Below, in pieces: positions 1 through 5,851 of a DNA stretch of 11,210 nucleotides (position 1 is its first letter; each line of letters begins with the position of its first letter). The position numbers were made by a program, and so were the translations under genes. Below the pieces are notes generated by a model, which searched no databases, was not told the origin of the DNA, and saw nothing but the letters and a program-made list of their open reading frames with translations. This DNA comes from JANMDR01 sp031376425 (GTDB lineage: Bacteria > Pseudomonadota > Gammaproteobacteria > Burkholderiales > Usitatibacteraceae). Where the stretch lies: positions 1 through 11,210 of the forward strand of contig JANMDR010000315.1 in NCBI GenBank assembly GCA_031376425.1. Direction: 5' to 3'.

Positions 1-105
1 GGCTTACGCAATATTGCCCAGCGCTGGACAATGCCAATCCAAAACTGGAAACAAGCAATAAGTCAGTTGATGATCCACTTTGAAAAGCAGTTTAACCCCG
101 CCTAG
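1..105 (+). CDS. IS256 (Mutator)-family transposase, C-terminal end (partial)
   Basis: Frame 1 is open from the window edge to a TAG at 103-105 and encodes 34 residues. The text contains RNIAQRWTMPIQNW followed by a short helix-like tail ending FEKQFNPA. The pattern 'LRNI..RWTMPI.NW...ISQL.I.FE..F' is the characteristic C-terminal end of IS256/Mutator-family transposases, the DDE enzymes that move these insertion sequences by a copy-out mechanism. The catalytic residues lie upstream, outside the window, so whether the gene is intact cannot be judged. A probable terminal inverted repeat begins just after the stop, as expected for this family. The assignment rests on recognising a short motif, not on a search. 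Confidence 0.8.
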   Translation, partial: GLRNIAQRWTMPIQNWKQAISQLMIHFEKQFNPA

Positions 106-113
106 CAAAAACT

Positions 114-139
114 AAAAACACAAAATTCGGGATAGCCTC
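114..139. repeat. Probable right terminal inverted repeat of the IS256-family element
   Basis: Read inward from the right the sequence is GAGGCTATCCCGAATTTTGT, the form seen at ends of this family (G-rich start, then AATTTTGTGT). Its partner at the left end is not in the window, so the repeat cannot be confirmed here. Confidence 0.5.
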
Positions 140-264
140 CAAATAAGCTCCCAACTTGCACTATCAATCTTGAAATCTCGTCTTAGCGCTGCCAGCGCAT
201 CATTTCTGCCCTTAAGGCATCTCTTAAAGCACCCACTTAGGGCAATCACTTAATTTAAATCTGT

Positions 265-1659
265 ATGCAAAAAGCTAGTTCCTCTTCGCAACACCTACGT
301 TTTCAAGCACCTATTAAATTGAGCTTAAGCGCACTCATTGTTAGTGCGCTGAGTGCTTGCAGCACACCGGCGCCACGCGGCGATGAATTGCGCACAGACG
401 GTCGTTCGATGCCGGCACATATGTCCGCGCATATGTGCGCACCAACACCAAGCTGTCCGCCGGTAGCTGTCGCACCAGTCTGCCCTGTAGTTGCTGCCTG
501 CCCAGTGGTGGTCCCACCCACCGTTACGCCACCCGCTGTATCAAACCAACCTCCGTTAGTTGCCGAGGCATCACGCGGTAGTTTGGTGGCTACTACCTTT
601 AGTGCCTTGCCCGATTGGGCTGACGACAATCCAAGTGATGCGCTCAGTGCTTTTATTCAGGGCTGCGCTACCTTAAACACGCAAGCGGCATGGCAAGATG
701 TTTGCACTGCAGCGCCGTTAGCCATAAAAAATGCGAATACTGCTCGGCAGTTTTTCGAATCACGCTTTACGCCATATCGCGTATTAAATGCGGACAACTC
801 TGAAACCGGCTTAGTGACAGGCTATTACGAGCCACTGTTGCGTGGTAGCCGCAAAAAAACGGCGCAATATCCTTACCCAATTTATGCGGTGCCACAAGAT
901 TTATTGACCATCGATATGGCCGATATGTACCCAGATCTAAAATTTAAACGCCTGCGCGGCCGCATCGTTTCAACCCAAGCAGGCTCCAAAGTAGTCCCCT
1001 ATTTTGATCGAGCCGAAATTGAATCTGAACGCCAACCATTACGCGGTTTAGAAATTGTGTATGTCGATGATGCTGTCGAATTATTTTTTCTACAAATTCA
1101 AGGCTCGGGTCAAGTACAGCTTGAAGACGGCAGTAAAGTGCGCGTAGGTTATGCGGATCAAAATGGGCATGCCTTCCGCTCCTTAGGTGGTGCGCTCATT
1201 CGCCGTGGCGAAATTAAAGCCGAGCGCGCCTCCATGCAGGGTATAAAAGAATGGGCAAGGCGCAACCCGAAGAAGCTGCCAGAATTCATGAATCTCAACC
1301 CCAGCTATATTTTCTTTAAAGAATTACCCAACGCCGATTCTGGACCCATCGGTACCTTGGGGGTGCCGCTTACCGCAGAGCGCTCTATTGCGGTTGATCA
1401 GCGCGTGGTACCGCTTGGTGTTCCGGTGTTTTTAGCGACGACGTATCCGAGCACCAAGCAGAGCTTAAATCGTCTCATGGTGGCGCAAGACACCGGCGGC
1501 GCTATCAACGGTGGGGTGCGCGCTGATTTTTATTGGGGCTTCGGCGACGGTGCAGGTGCACAAGCAGGCAAAATGAAGCAACAGGGTAAGATGTGGGTAC
1601 TGCTGCCGCGCGGCTATGATCCTTTAGCTGCCACCGCAACACCAACCCGCGCGCAGTAA
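265..1659 (+). CDS. mltA: Membrane-bound lytic murein transglycosylase A (MltA), lipoprotein
   Basis: The product is an outer-membrane lipoprotein that cleaves the MurNAc-GlcNAc bond of peptidoglycan and leaves a 1,6-anhydroMurNAc end. Residues 1-31 form a lipoprotein signal ending in the lipobox LSAC with the lipidated Cys at 32; Ser at +2 favours the outer membrane. Residues 49-95 are a Pro/Cys-rich linker with cysteines at 58, 64, 73 and 79. The MltA domain begins near TGYYEP (185-190) and includes LQIQGSG (276-282). The C-terminal 3D domain contains AQDTGGAI (Asp409) and RADFYWG (Asp421); by spacing Asp421 probably corresponds to the catalytic Asp308 of E. coli MltA. At 464 residues it is about 100 longer than the E. 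coli enzyme, partly because of the linker. No clear Shine-Dalgarno precedes the ATG, but no other start leaves the signal peptide intact. It is probably the first gene of a plus-strand cluster, with an insertion-sequence end upstream. Confidence 0.95.
   Translation: MQKASSSSQHLRFQAPIKLSLSALIVSALSACSTPAPRGDELRTDGRSMPAHMSAHMCAPTPSCPPVAVAPVCPVVAACPVVVPPTVTPPAVSNQPPLVAEASRGSLVATTFSALPDWADDNPSDALSAFIQGCATLNTQAAWQDVCTAAPLAIKNANTARQFFESRFTPYRVLNADNSETGLVTGYYEPLLRGSRKKTAQYPYPIYAVPQDLLTIDMADMYPDLKFKRLRGRIVSTQAGSKVVPYFDRAEIESERQPLRGLEIVYVDDAVELFFLQIQGSGQVQLEDGSKVRVGYADQNGHAFRSLGGALIRRGEIKAERASMQGIKEWARRNPKKLPEFMNLNPSYIFFKELPNADSGPIGTLGVPLTAERSIAVDQRVVPLGVPVFLATTYPSTKQSLNRLMVAQDTGGAINGGVRADFYWGFGDGAGAQAGKMKQQGKMWVLLPRGYDPLAATATPTRAQ
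415..438. repeat. Perfect 9-bp inverted repeat inside the mltA linker
   Basis: GCACATATG at 415-423 and CATATGTGC at 430-438 are exact reverse complements around a 6-base loop. It lies in the codons for PAHMSAHMCA, which also form a 12-bp imperfect direct repeat (412-423 and 424-435). The mRNA could form a hairpin here. It may simply be a by-product of the codon repeat in a low-complexity linker. Confidence 0.6.
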
Positions 1660-1698
1660 CTCCTATTAGCATCTTAACTGTCGTAAAATCCACAATAT

Positions 1699-1704
1699 AA
1701 GAGG
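1699..1704 (+). promoter_or_regulatory. Shine-Dalgarno site for the MAPEG gene
   Basis: AAGAGG lies 7 bases before the ATG at 1712 and fixes that start. Confidence 0.7.
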
Positions 1705-1711
1705 TACAAAA

Positions 1712-2095
1712 ATGACTATAGCTTACTGGTGCATACTCGTCGCCGCGCTCATGCCTTTTGCCGCGGTTGGCTTTGCTAAAAAAAGCAGAAACTACGATAA
1801 CAATAACCCTCGTGATTGGATTCTGACGCGGGAAGGTGCGCAAAAACGAGCGTATCAAGCGCATCTAAATTGCTTTGAAGCGTTTCCTTTTTTTGCAGCC
1901 GCAGTCATTGTGGCGCACCTTACGCACGCTACGCAAAGCCTAGTTGATTATTTGGCGCTTGCCTTTATTGCACTGCGAGTGCTGTACATTTGGCTTTACA
2001 TCGCAGACCGCGCTACCCTGCGTAGCCTCGTGTGGGTAGGCGGGTTGGCAATTTGTATTGCCCTATTTTGCATCGGGGGCAGTCCTGCAAAATAG
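1712..2095 (+). CDS. MAPEG-family integral membrane protein
   Basis: This 127-residue inner-membrane protein has four predicted helices at about 3-22, 55-73, 79-97 and 105-122. Between helices 1 and 2 is a polar stretch with RAYQAHLNCFEAFPFF (46-61), matching the family pattern R..A..N..E..P.F found at the start of helix 2 in MAPEG proteins (the eicosanoid and glutathione metabolism family, including microsomal glutathione S-transferase and FLAP). Length is typical of bacterial members, whose substrates are mostly unknown; glutathione-dependent activity is possible but not shown by sequence. A good Shine-Dalgarno supports the start. It lies 52 bp after mltA and 36 bp before the next membrane protein, so cotranscription is likely. 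Confidence 0.85.
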   Translation: MTIAYWCILVAALMPFAAVGFAKKSRNYDNNNPRDWILTREGAQKRAYQAHLNCFEAFPFFAAAVIVAHLTHATQSLVDYLALAFIALRVLYIWLYIADRATLRSLVWVGGLAICIALFCIGGSPAK

Positions 2096-2131
2096 TTTCC
2101 AATCAACCGCTATAGCGCCCCACGCCACGCT

Positions 2132-2701
2132 ATGAATATCACGCCCAACGATGAAGCTAACGCAAAGCAAAAATTGCCACGGCGTATTAAATTGCGACTC
2201 CAACGCACGGTAATGGCTCGATTTGGCGGTGCAGTTCTCGCAGTGATCGCCGTAATCTGGATTTTTTTAGAAGAATGGGTTTGGGACAGCATGCTAGCCG
2301 CGATGACTTGGCTAGGTAAGTTACCCCCCATTCATTGGTTAGAAACGCAACTGACGAAGCTGCCACCCTACGCAGCACTCGTTGCATTTTTAATTCCTGC
2401 CGCTGTTTTATTGCCGTTTAAACTCGCGGCGTTTTGGCTTATCGCCCACGGCCACAGCGTCATTGGCATGCAGGTATTTATTGTTGCAAAGCTGGTTGGA
2501 ACCGCCCTACTAGCGCGCATCTTCGCACTCACTAAACCAGCGCTAATGACCATCAACTGGTTCGCGCGCGCCTACAATGCGTTTAGCGCGTGGAAGCTGC
2601 GGCTCGTTACCTATGTAAAAAATCTAAATTTCTATGCTCGCGCACTGGCATTTAAGAATGCCTTGAAAGCAAAAATTAAAGCATTTTGGAAAAAACCATA
2701 A
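2132..2701 (+). CDS. Conserved-looking membrane protein of unknown function
   Basis: I do not recognise a named family with certainty. The 189-residue product begins with a basic, polar N-terminus (NDEANAKQKLPRRIKLRLQR) and has hydrophobic helices at about 30-49, 80-104 and 111-131, followed by a long basic amphipathic tail (132-189) rich in Trp, Lys and aromatic residues and ending AFWKKP. Between helices 1 and 2 is a Trp/Pro-rich segment (WLGKLPPIHWLE). Pro and Lys inside helix 2 (LIPAAVLLPFK) and HGH...GMQVFIVAK are distinctive and look conserved rather than random. The ATG at 2132 has no clear Shine-Dalgarno; a later in-frame ATG (Met28, at 2213) is possible but would remove the basic leader. 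Spacing of 36 bp from the MAPEG gene and 37 bp to the YceI gene suggests one transcript. Confidence 0.75.
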   Translation: MNITPNDEANAKQKLPRRIKLRLQRTVMARFGGAVLAVIAVIWIFLEEWVWDSMLAAMTWLGKLPPIHWLETQLTKLPPYAALVAFLIPAAVLLPFKLAAFWLIAHGHSVIGMQVFIVAKLVGTALLARIFALTKPALMTINWFARAYNAFSAWKLRLVTYVKNLNFYARALAFKNALKAKIKAFWKKP

Positions 2702-2727
2702 CTGCAATTTTTAATCCTATTTTTTGA

Positions 2728-2733
2728 TTGGAG
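2728..2733 (+). promoter_or_regulatory. Shine-Dalgarno site that decides the YceI-family start
   Basis: TTGGAG stands 5 bases before the ATG at 2739. It favours this ATG over the in-frame TTG at 2724, which would add five residues and has no ribosome-binding site. Confidence 0.65.
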
Positions 2734-2738
2734 CAATA

Positions 2739-3383
2739 ATGCATATCGTGCTTACCCGCGTTGTCTATGCTGCATTAATCGCCATAGTAGTGATACCGTT
2801 ATATGCTGAGGCGCAATCAACCTTACCAAAATTAGAAACTGATTTTAGCAAACAGCCTGCTGGCGAATACATCGCAGATAAGGCGCACTCCTCAGTAATC
2901 TGGCGCGTTGCCCACATGGGTCTTTCGCAATACACTGCGCGATTTGACGTGATGCGCGGGTCAATAAATTTAAATCCTGCGGCAATAGCTGCAAGTCGCG
3001 TTGAGTTTACGATTGACGCGAAATCAGTCAATACTGGATTAGCGCCTTTCGATAAAAAACTGCATGGCAACGATTATCTCGATGCTGATAAGCATGGCAC
3101 CATCACCTTTAAATCCTCTAGCATAGAACCCAGCACGAACAATAAATTTAAACTACTTGGTGACTTAACCTTTCGCGGTATCACCAAACCCATTACCTGG
3201 GATGCGACTTTTAACGGCGGTCAATACAGTAAATTTATGCAAGCTCATCAATTGGGCTTTTCGGCCAAAGGTATTGTGAAGCGTTCAAACTGGGATCTTA
3301 AAACCTATTTAGATTTAATCGGCGACGATGTGGAAGTCACCATAGAAGTAGAGTTTTTGCATCGCCCTGCTGTATTGCAATAA
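2739..3383 (+). CDS. YceI-family periplasmic lipid-binding protein
   Basis: The product has 214 residues from the ATG at 2739. Residues 1-25 are a Sec signal peptide with a hydrophobic core (ALIAIVVIPL) and a likely cleavage after AEA. The mature part follows the YceI lipocalin-like beta-barrel pattern: an opening IADKAHSSVIWRVAHMGLS, a middle segment with FDKKLHGNDYLDADKHGTIT, then FKLLGDLTFRGITKPITWDA, and a closing segment with GFSAKGIVKRSNW. YceI proteins bind long isoprenoid chains such as octaprenyl compounds in a central pocket; the physiological role is unsettled and some members respond to pH or osmotic stress. It is the last plus-strand gene before a convergent junction. Two ubiquinone hydroxylases lie on the other strand, and a link through isoprenoid quinones is only a suggestion. 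Confidence 0.93.
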   Translation: MHIVLTRVVYAALIAIVVIPLYAEAQSTLPKLETDFSKQPAGEYIADKAHSSVIWRVAHMGLSQYTARFDVMRGSINLNPAAIAASRVEFTIDAKSVNTGLAPFDKKLHGNDYLDADKHGTITFKSSSIEPSTNNKFKLLGDLTFRGITKPITWDATFNGGQYSKFMQAHQLGFSAKGIVKRSNWDLKTYLDLIGDDVEVTIEVEFLHRPAVLQ

Positions 3384-3393
3384 ATATTTGAAA

Positions 3394-3407
3394 CGCTTTA
3401 TTAAGCG
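3394..3407. terminator. Weak hairpin in the convergent intergenic gap
   Basis: CGCTT, loop TATT and AAGCG form a 5-bp stem 11 bases after the YceI-family stop. A second A/T-rich hairpin, GTAAT-AAAA-ATTAC, lies at 3455-3468, close to the end of the phosphodiesterase gene. Neither has a strong U-tract, so these are only candidate bidirectional terminators for the two converging genes. Confidence 0.25.
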
Positions 3408-3477
3408 GTATCGCCAACACCTTAGTTGCGCAAGCCAAGGCGCGCTAGGTTCTTGTAATAAAAATTACTTGCCGCAA

Positions 3478-5700
3478 TCAAGCCAAACGATAGAGCGTTC
3501 TATCGTCACGAAACGGCTGATCATCAAACACGTGGCGCACCACGCCTTGGCGCATTAATTGCGCCATCCATTGCACTGCTGTGGTGCGCGGAACTACATA
3601 GGTAGCTTCAAGCCAATTAACAATTTCTGCACCGGTAGCACAGCGATGATGGCGTACCACCCCACGCACGTGATCGAATAGCGGCACACCTTCGGTACCA
3701 CTGCCACCACTGCCACCACTGCCACGTAAAGCAAACTTCAAATCACTCGCCACCGGTAGCATCCAAGTGCTGTCTTCTGCGGGTGGTGAGAGACGATAAA
3801 ACAAAAAAGCATCTTCAAAATCATGCTCATCGGCCACGTGGCGAATATGGCCGAGCGCCAATAAGCGCTGCCCAATAATCACCGCCTGTTCGCGACTTAC
3901 TTCTTGATGTTGTGCGATCCAATCCACGGCCTCATTACCCACAAAGCAATCACGATAAGTGCGCAAATGAAACACGCGATCATGGATGTCCAGCCCACCA
4001 GGCGTGTGTGCGCTTTGCAATAATTGTTGGGTGGCATCATCCAAAGAACCCGCCGCAGTAGCGATTAAGAGCGCCCTTGGTGAAGAATTATCAGTATGCG
4101 AATCGCTCGCTATCGCACCACCATCAGACTGCTGTTCGTCTAGCCATTTAATGAACCCAGGTATGGCTAAGGGTCGCGAGATCAAATAACCTTGGGCATA
4201 TTCAACGCCACGCCCTTCAAGATATTTCCATTGCGATCGCGTTTCTACACCCTCGGCAATGAGCTTTAAGTTAAGCTGCTTTGCTAAGGTAATAATGGCA
4301 TCCAACACTGGACGACGGACAGTTTCTGTATCAATGGTGCTGACGAAGGCGCGATCTATTTTTATGCGATCTACCCGCATTTCCTCAAGTACGGCGAGGC
4401 TACTTTGGCCTGTACCAAAATCATCTAGCGCAATGCGCCAACCAGCTTGTTTGAGTAGGCTTAGCGCATTGGCAGTATCGCCATCAACGCAGTCACGCTC
4501 GGTGAGCTCTAACAATACTTGATGCGGAGGAATCGTATTAACGTGAAATATTTCGCTCAAGCGGAAACCAAACCCCGCACGCTGTAATTGGCTCGGCGTA
4601 ACGTTAAACGAAAAATACATTTCAGGATTCGCGCGGGCAATAGGTGCCAAGCGATGTGCTGCCAAGCCCATAACCAAATCCGCCATGCCCAGAATTAATC
4701 CACTGCGTTCAGCTTCTTCAATAAACTCATTCGGTGCGATGATACCGCGATGTGGATGATTCCAGCGCATTAGCACTTCGCCACCAACACATTTTCCCGT
4801 TGCAAAATCAACTATGGGCTGCACAAATGGCTCAAACTGGCGTTTGCGCAATCCTACACTAATACGATTGCGCAATTGCCCACGTAATAGCGCACCGCGA
4901 TAAAGCCACGCTATTAATAAAAAAGTTAAAAACCACAGCGGCACTAATACTGTGATCGCGCGCAGCAAAATGTCCGACTGCAAGCTATTCGCATCAATAT
5001 CCACTTCGACCACAACGTCATATCGGCTTGAAGCCGCTACGGTACGTAGCGCGGGGTGGGCTGGTGCACTGGCTTCATTCACGCCAAACACCGCTAAGCG
5101 CTGACCAAGCCTTGATGACATCATGATACAAACTTCGGTGCCGCTTACGCCTGCAGTACGTCGCACACTATCGAGCAACGCCGAGAACGCCCGTGCGTCT
5201 AGCGCGGCGATTTGCACGCGACCCGCCGCATCATTTCGCGATACGATAATGGGCGCATCAGGTTCAGCCGATCTACTAAGTGACAAGGTCATATTGGCTT
5301 GCTGCGCCGGCAATTGCATCTCGATTGCACCTTCAGGCCCGCAAGCTGATTTAACACCCGAATAGGCTACCGCAAACTGCTGTGCCAACATGGACGCAAT
5401 AGAGGCTTTAACCAGCACCGCCGTTAAATTGGCGGGGCATTGACCAAAAGCAAAATCTTGACTCGCATCAGTGCCTAGTTGCGCGAGCTCACTGTTCAAA
5501 TCATCGAGCCGCGCCTCGACAAAAGCCAACGCTGCCGTTGCACTACGCTGCGAAATTTCCCGCTGATTAAACCAAATTGAGACGCCGACACCGGTCAATC
5601 CAAATAGCGTAATGAATAGCACTACTGCCGTAATGCGCCAACCAGCTAGAGAAAAAGGCTGTGCATCACCAAGACCTTGATTGAAGGTGTAATCAGACAT
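3478..5700 (-). CDS. Membrane cyclic-di-GMP phosphodiesterase: periplasmic CSS-like sensor, EAL domain, two DEP domains
   Basis: The 740-residue product should hydrolyse c-di-GMP to pGpG at the inner face of the membrane. Helices at about 22-45 and 244-267 enclose a periplasmic region with Cys88 and Cys120, arranged as in CSS-motif EAL proteins, although the usual CSS at the second cysteine is SACG here. The EAL domain spans about 275-520 with the signature as EVL (Glu308), FNVTPSQL, LELTERD, DDFGTGQSS, RIKIDRAF, IAEGVET and AQGYLISRP, so the metal and catalytic residues appear complete. There is no GGDEF domain. The C-terminal part holds two DEP-like domains: about 556-638 (TYRDCFVGNEAVDW ... 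FEDAFLFYRL) and 671-740 (RHHRCATGAEIVNWL ... FRDDRTLYRL), joined by a Gly-Ser linker. The ATG at 5700 is preferred to a TTG one codon upstream; neither has a strong Shine-Dalgarno. It is probably monocistronic. Confidence 0.92.
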   Translation of the reverse strand: MSDYTFNQGLGDAQPFSLAGWRITAVVLFITLFGLTGVGVSIWFNQREISQRSATAALAFVEARLDDLNSELAQLGTDASQDFAFGQCPANLTAVLVKASIASMLAQQFAVAYSGVKSACGPEGAIEMQLPAQQANMTLSLSRSAEPDAPIIVSRNDAAGRVQIAALDARAFSALLDSVRRTAGVSGTEVCIMMSSRLGQRLAVFGVNEASAPAHPALRTVAASSRYDVVVEVDIDANSLQSDILLRAITVLVPLWFLTFLLIAWLYRGALLRGQLRNRISVGLRKRQFEPFVQPIVDFATGKCVGGEVLMRWNHPHRGIIAPNEFIEEAERSGLILGMADLVMGLAAHRLAPIARANPEMYFSFNVTPSQLQRAGFGFRLSEIFHVNTIPPHQVLLELTERDCVDGDTANALSLLKQAGWRIALDDFGTGQSSLAVLEEMRVDRIKIDRAFVSTIDTETVRRPVLDAIITLAKQLNLKLIAEGVETRSQWKYLEGRGVEYAQGYLISRPLAIPGFIKWLDEQQSDGGAIASDSHTDNSSPRALLIATAAGSLDDATQQLLQSAHTPGGLDIHDRVFHLRTYRDCFVGNEAVDWIAQHQEVSREQAVIIGQRLLALGHIRHVADEHDFEDAFLFYRLSPPAEDSTWMLPVASDLKFALRGSGGSGGSGTEGVPLFDHVRGVVRHHRCATGAEIVNWLEATYVVPRTTAVQWMAQLMRQGVVRHVFDDQPFRDDRTLYRLA
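3700..3725. repeat. 9-bp tandem repeat encoding the Gly-Ser linker between DEP domains
   Basis: ACTGCCACC is repeated almost three times without mismatch. On the minus strand it encodes GSGGSGGSG. The unit is a multiple of three, so copy-number change would lengthen or shorten the linker without shifting frame. Confidence 0.8.
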
Positions 5701-5777
5701 CAAATTTTCACGAACTTACTCTGCATAGCATTAATACGCATTTATATCGAAATTAGATGTGAAAATAAACGTTCGCC

Positions 5778-5801
5778 AGGAGTCCATAAAATAGGACTTC
5801 T
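5778..5801. repeat. Inverted repeat between dsbC and the phosphodiesterase gene (possible terminator)
   Basis: AGGAGTCC and GGACTTCT form an 8-bp stem with one G-U pair around the loop ATAAAATA. It starts about 50 bases after the dsbC stop in the direction of transcription, and 78 bases upstream of the phosphodiesterase start. It could end the murU-dsbC transcript, but no U-run follows immediately (GGCGAACGTTTATTTT). An operator role for the downstream gene is also possible. Confidence 0.4.
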
Positions 5802-5827
5802 TAGAGATGATTGAATGTCGCAAAAAC

Positions 5828-5837
5828 GTTGTACAAC
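5828..5837. repeat. Perfect 10-bp palindrome GTTGTACAAC
   Basis: The palindrome lies 14 bases past the dsbC stop codon. A 10-bp palindrome can be a dimeric repressor half-site pair or a short hairpin, but it can also arise by chance, and I see no second copy nearby. Confidence 0.3.
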
Positions 5838-5851
5838 TAATTTGCTATTAG

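Larger units (their letters stand above)
1..139 (+). mobile_element. Right end of an IS256-family insertion sequence (partial)
   Basis: The transposase tail (1-105) is followed within about 10 bases by an end-like sequence, ACACAAAATTCGGGATAGCC, which resembles terminal repeats of IS256-family elements. The left end and the target-site duplicate are outside the window, so the exact boundary is uncertain by a few bases around 138-140. IS256 elements usually duplicate 8-9 bp of target; the bases just after position 139 (CAAATAAGC) would be that duplicate if the boundary is right. The element sits about 125 bp upstream of mltA and in the same orientation. Confidence 0.6.

Noticed and set aside
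303..629. A minus-strand Gly/Thr/Ala-rich open frame opposite the start of mltA
   Set aside because: The repetitive composition is the mirror of the Pro/Cys-rich linker codons of mltA, so it is not an independent gene.
1673..1700. A promoter-like TTAACT ... TATAAG pair before the MAPEG gene
   Set aside because: The -10 candidate overlaps the Shine-Dalgarno site, which would leave almost no leader, and the match is weak.
1505..1864. A minus-strand open frame across the mltA/MAPEG junction
   Set aside because: It overlaps the conserved 3D domain of mltA and the MAPEG N-terminus; its protein is low in recognisable structure.
2724..2738. TTG at 2724 as start of the YceI-family gene
   Set aside because: A good Shine-Dalgarno site (2728-2733) lies between it and the ATG at 2739, and the ATG gives a standard signal peptide.
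5701..5770. Possible -10 hexamers (TATTAAT, TATAAAT on the minus strand) upstream of the EAL gene
   Set aside because: No acceptable -35 stands at proper spacing, so no specific promoter can be supported although one must exist nearby.
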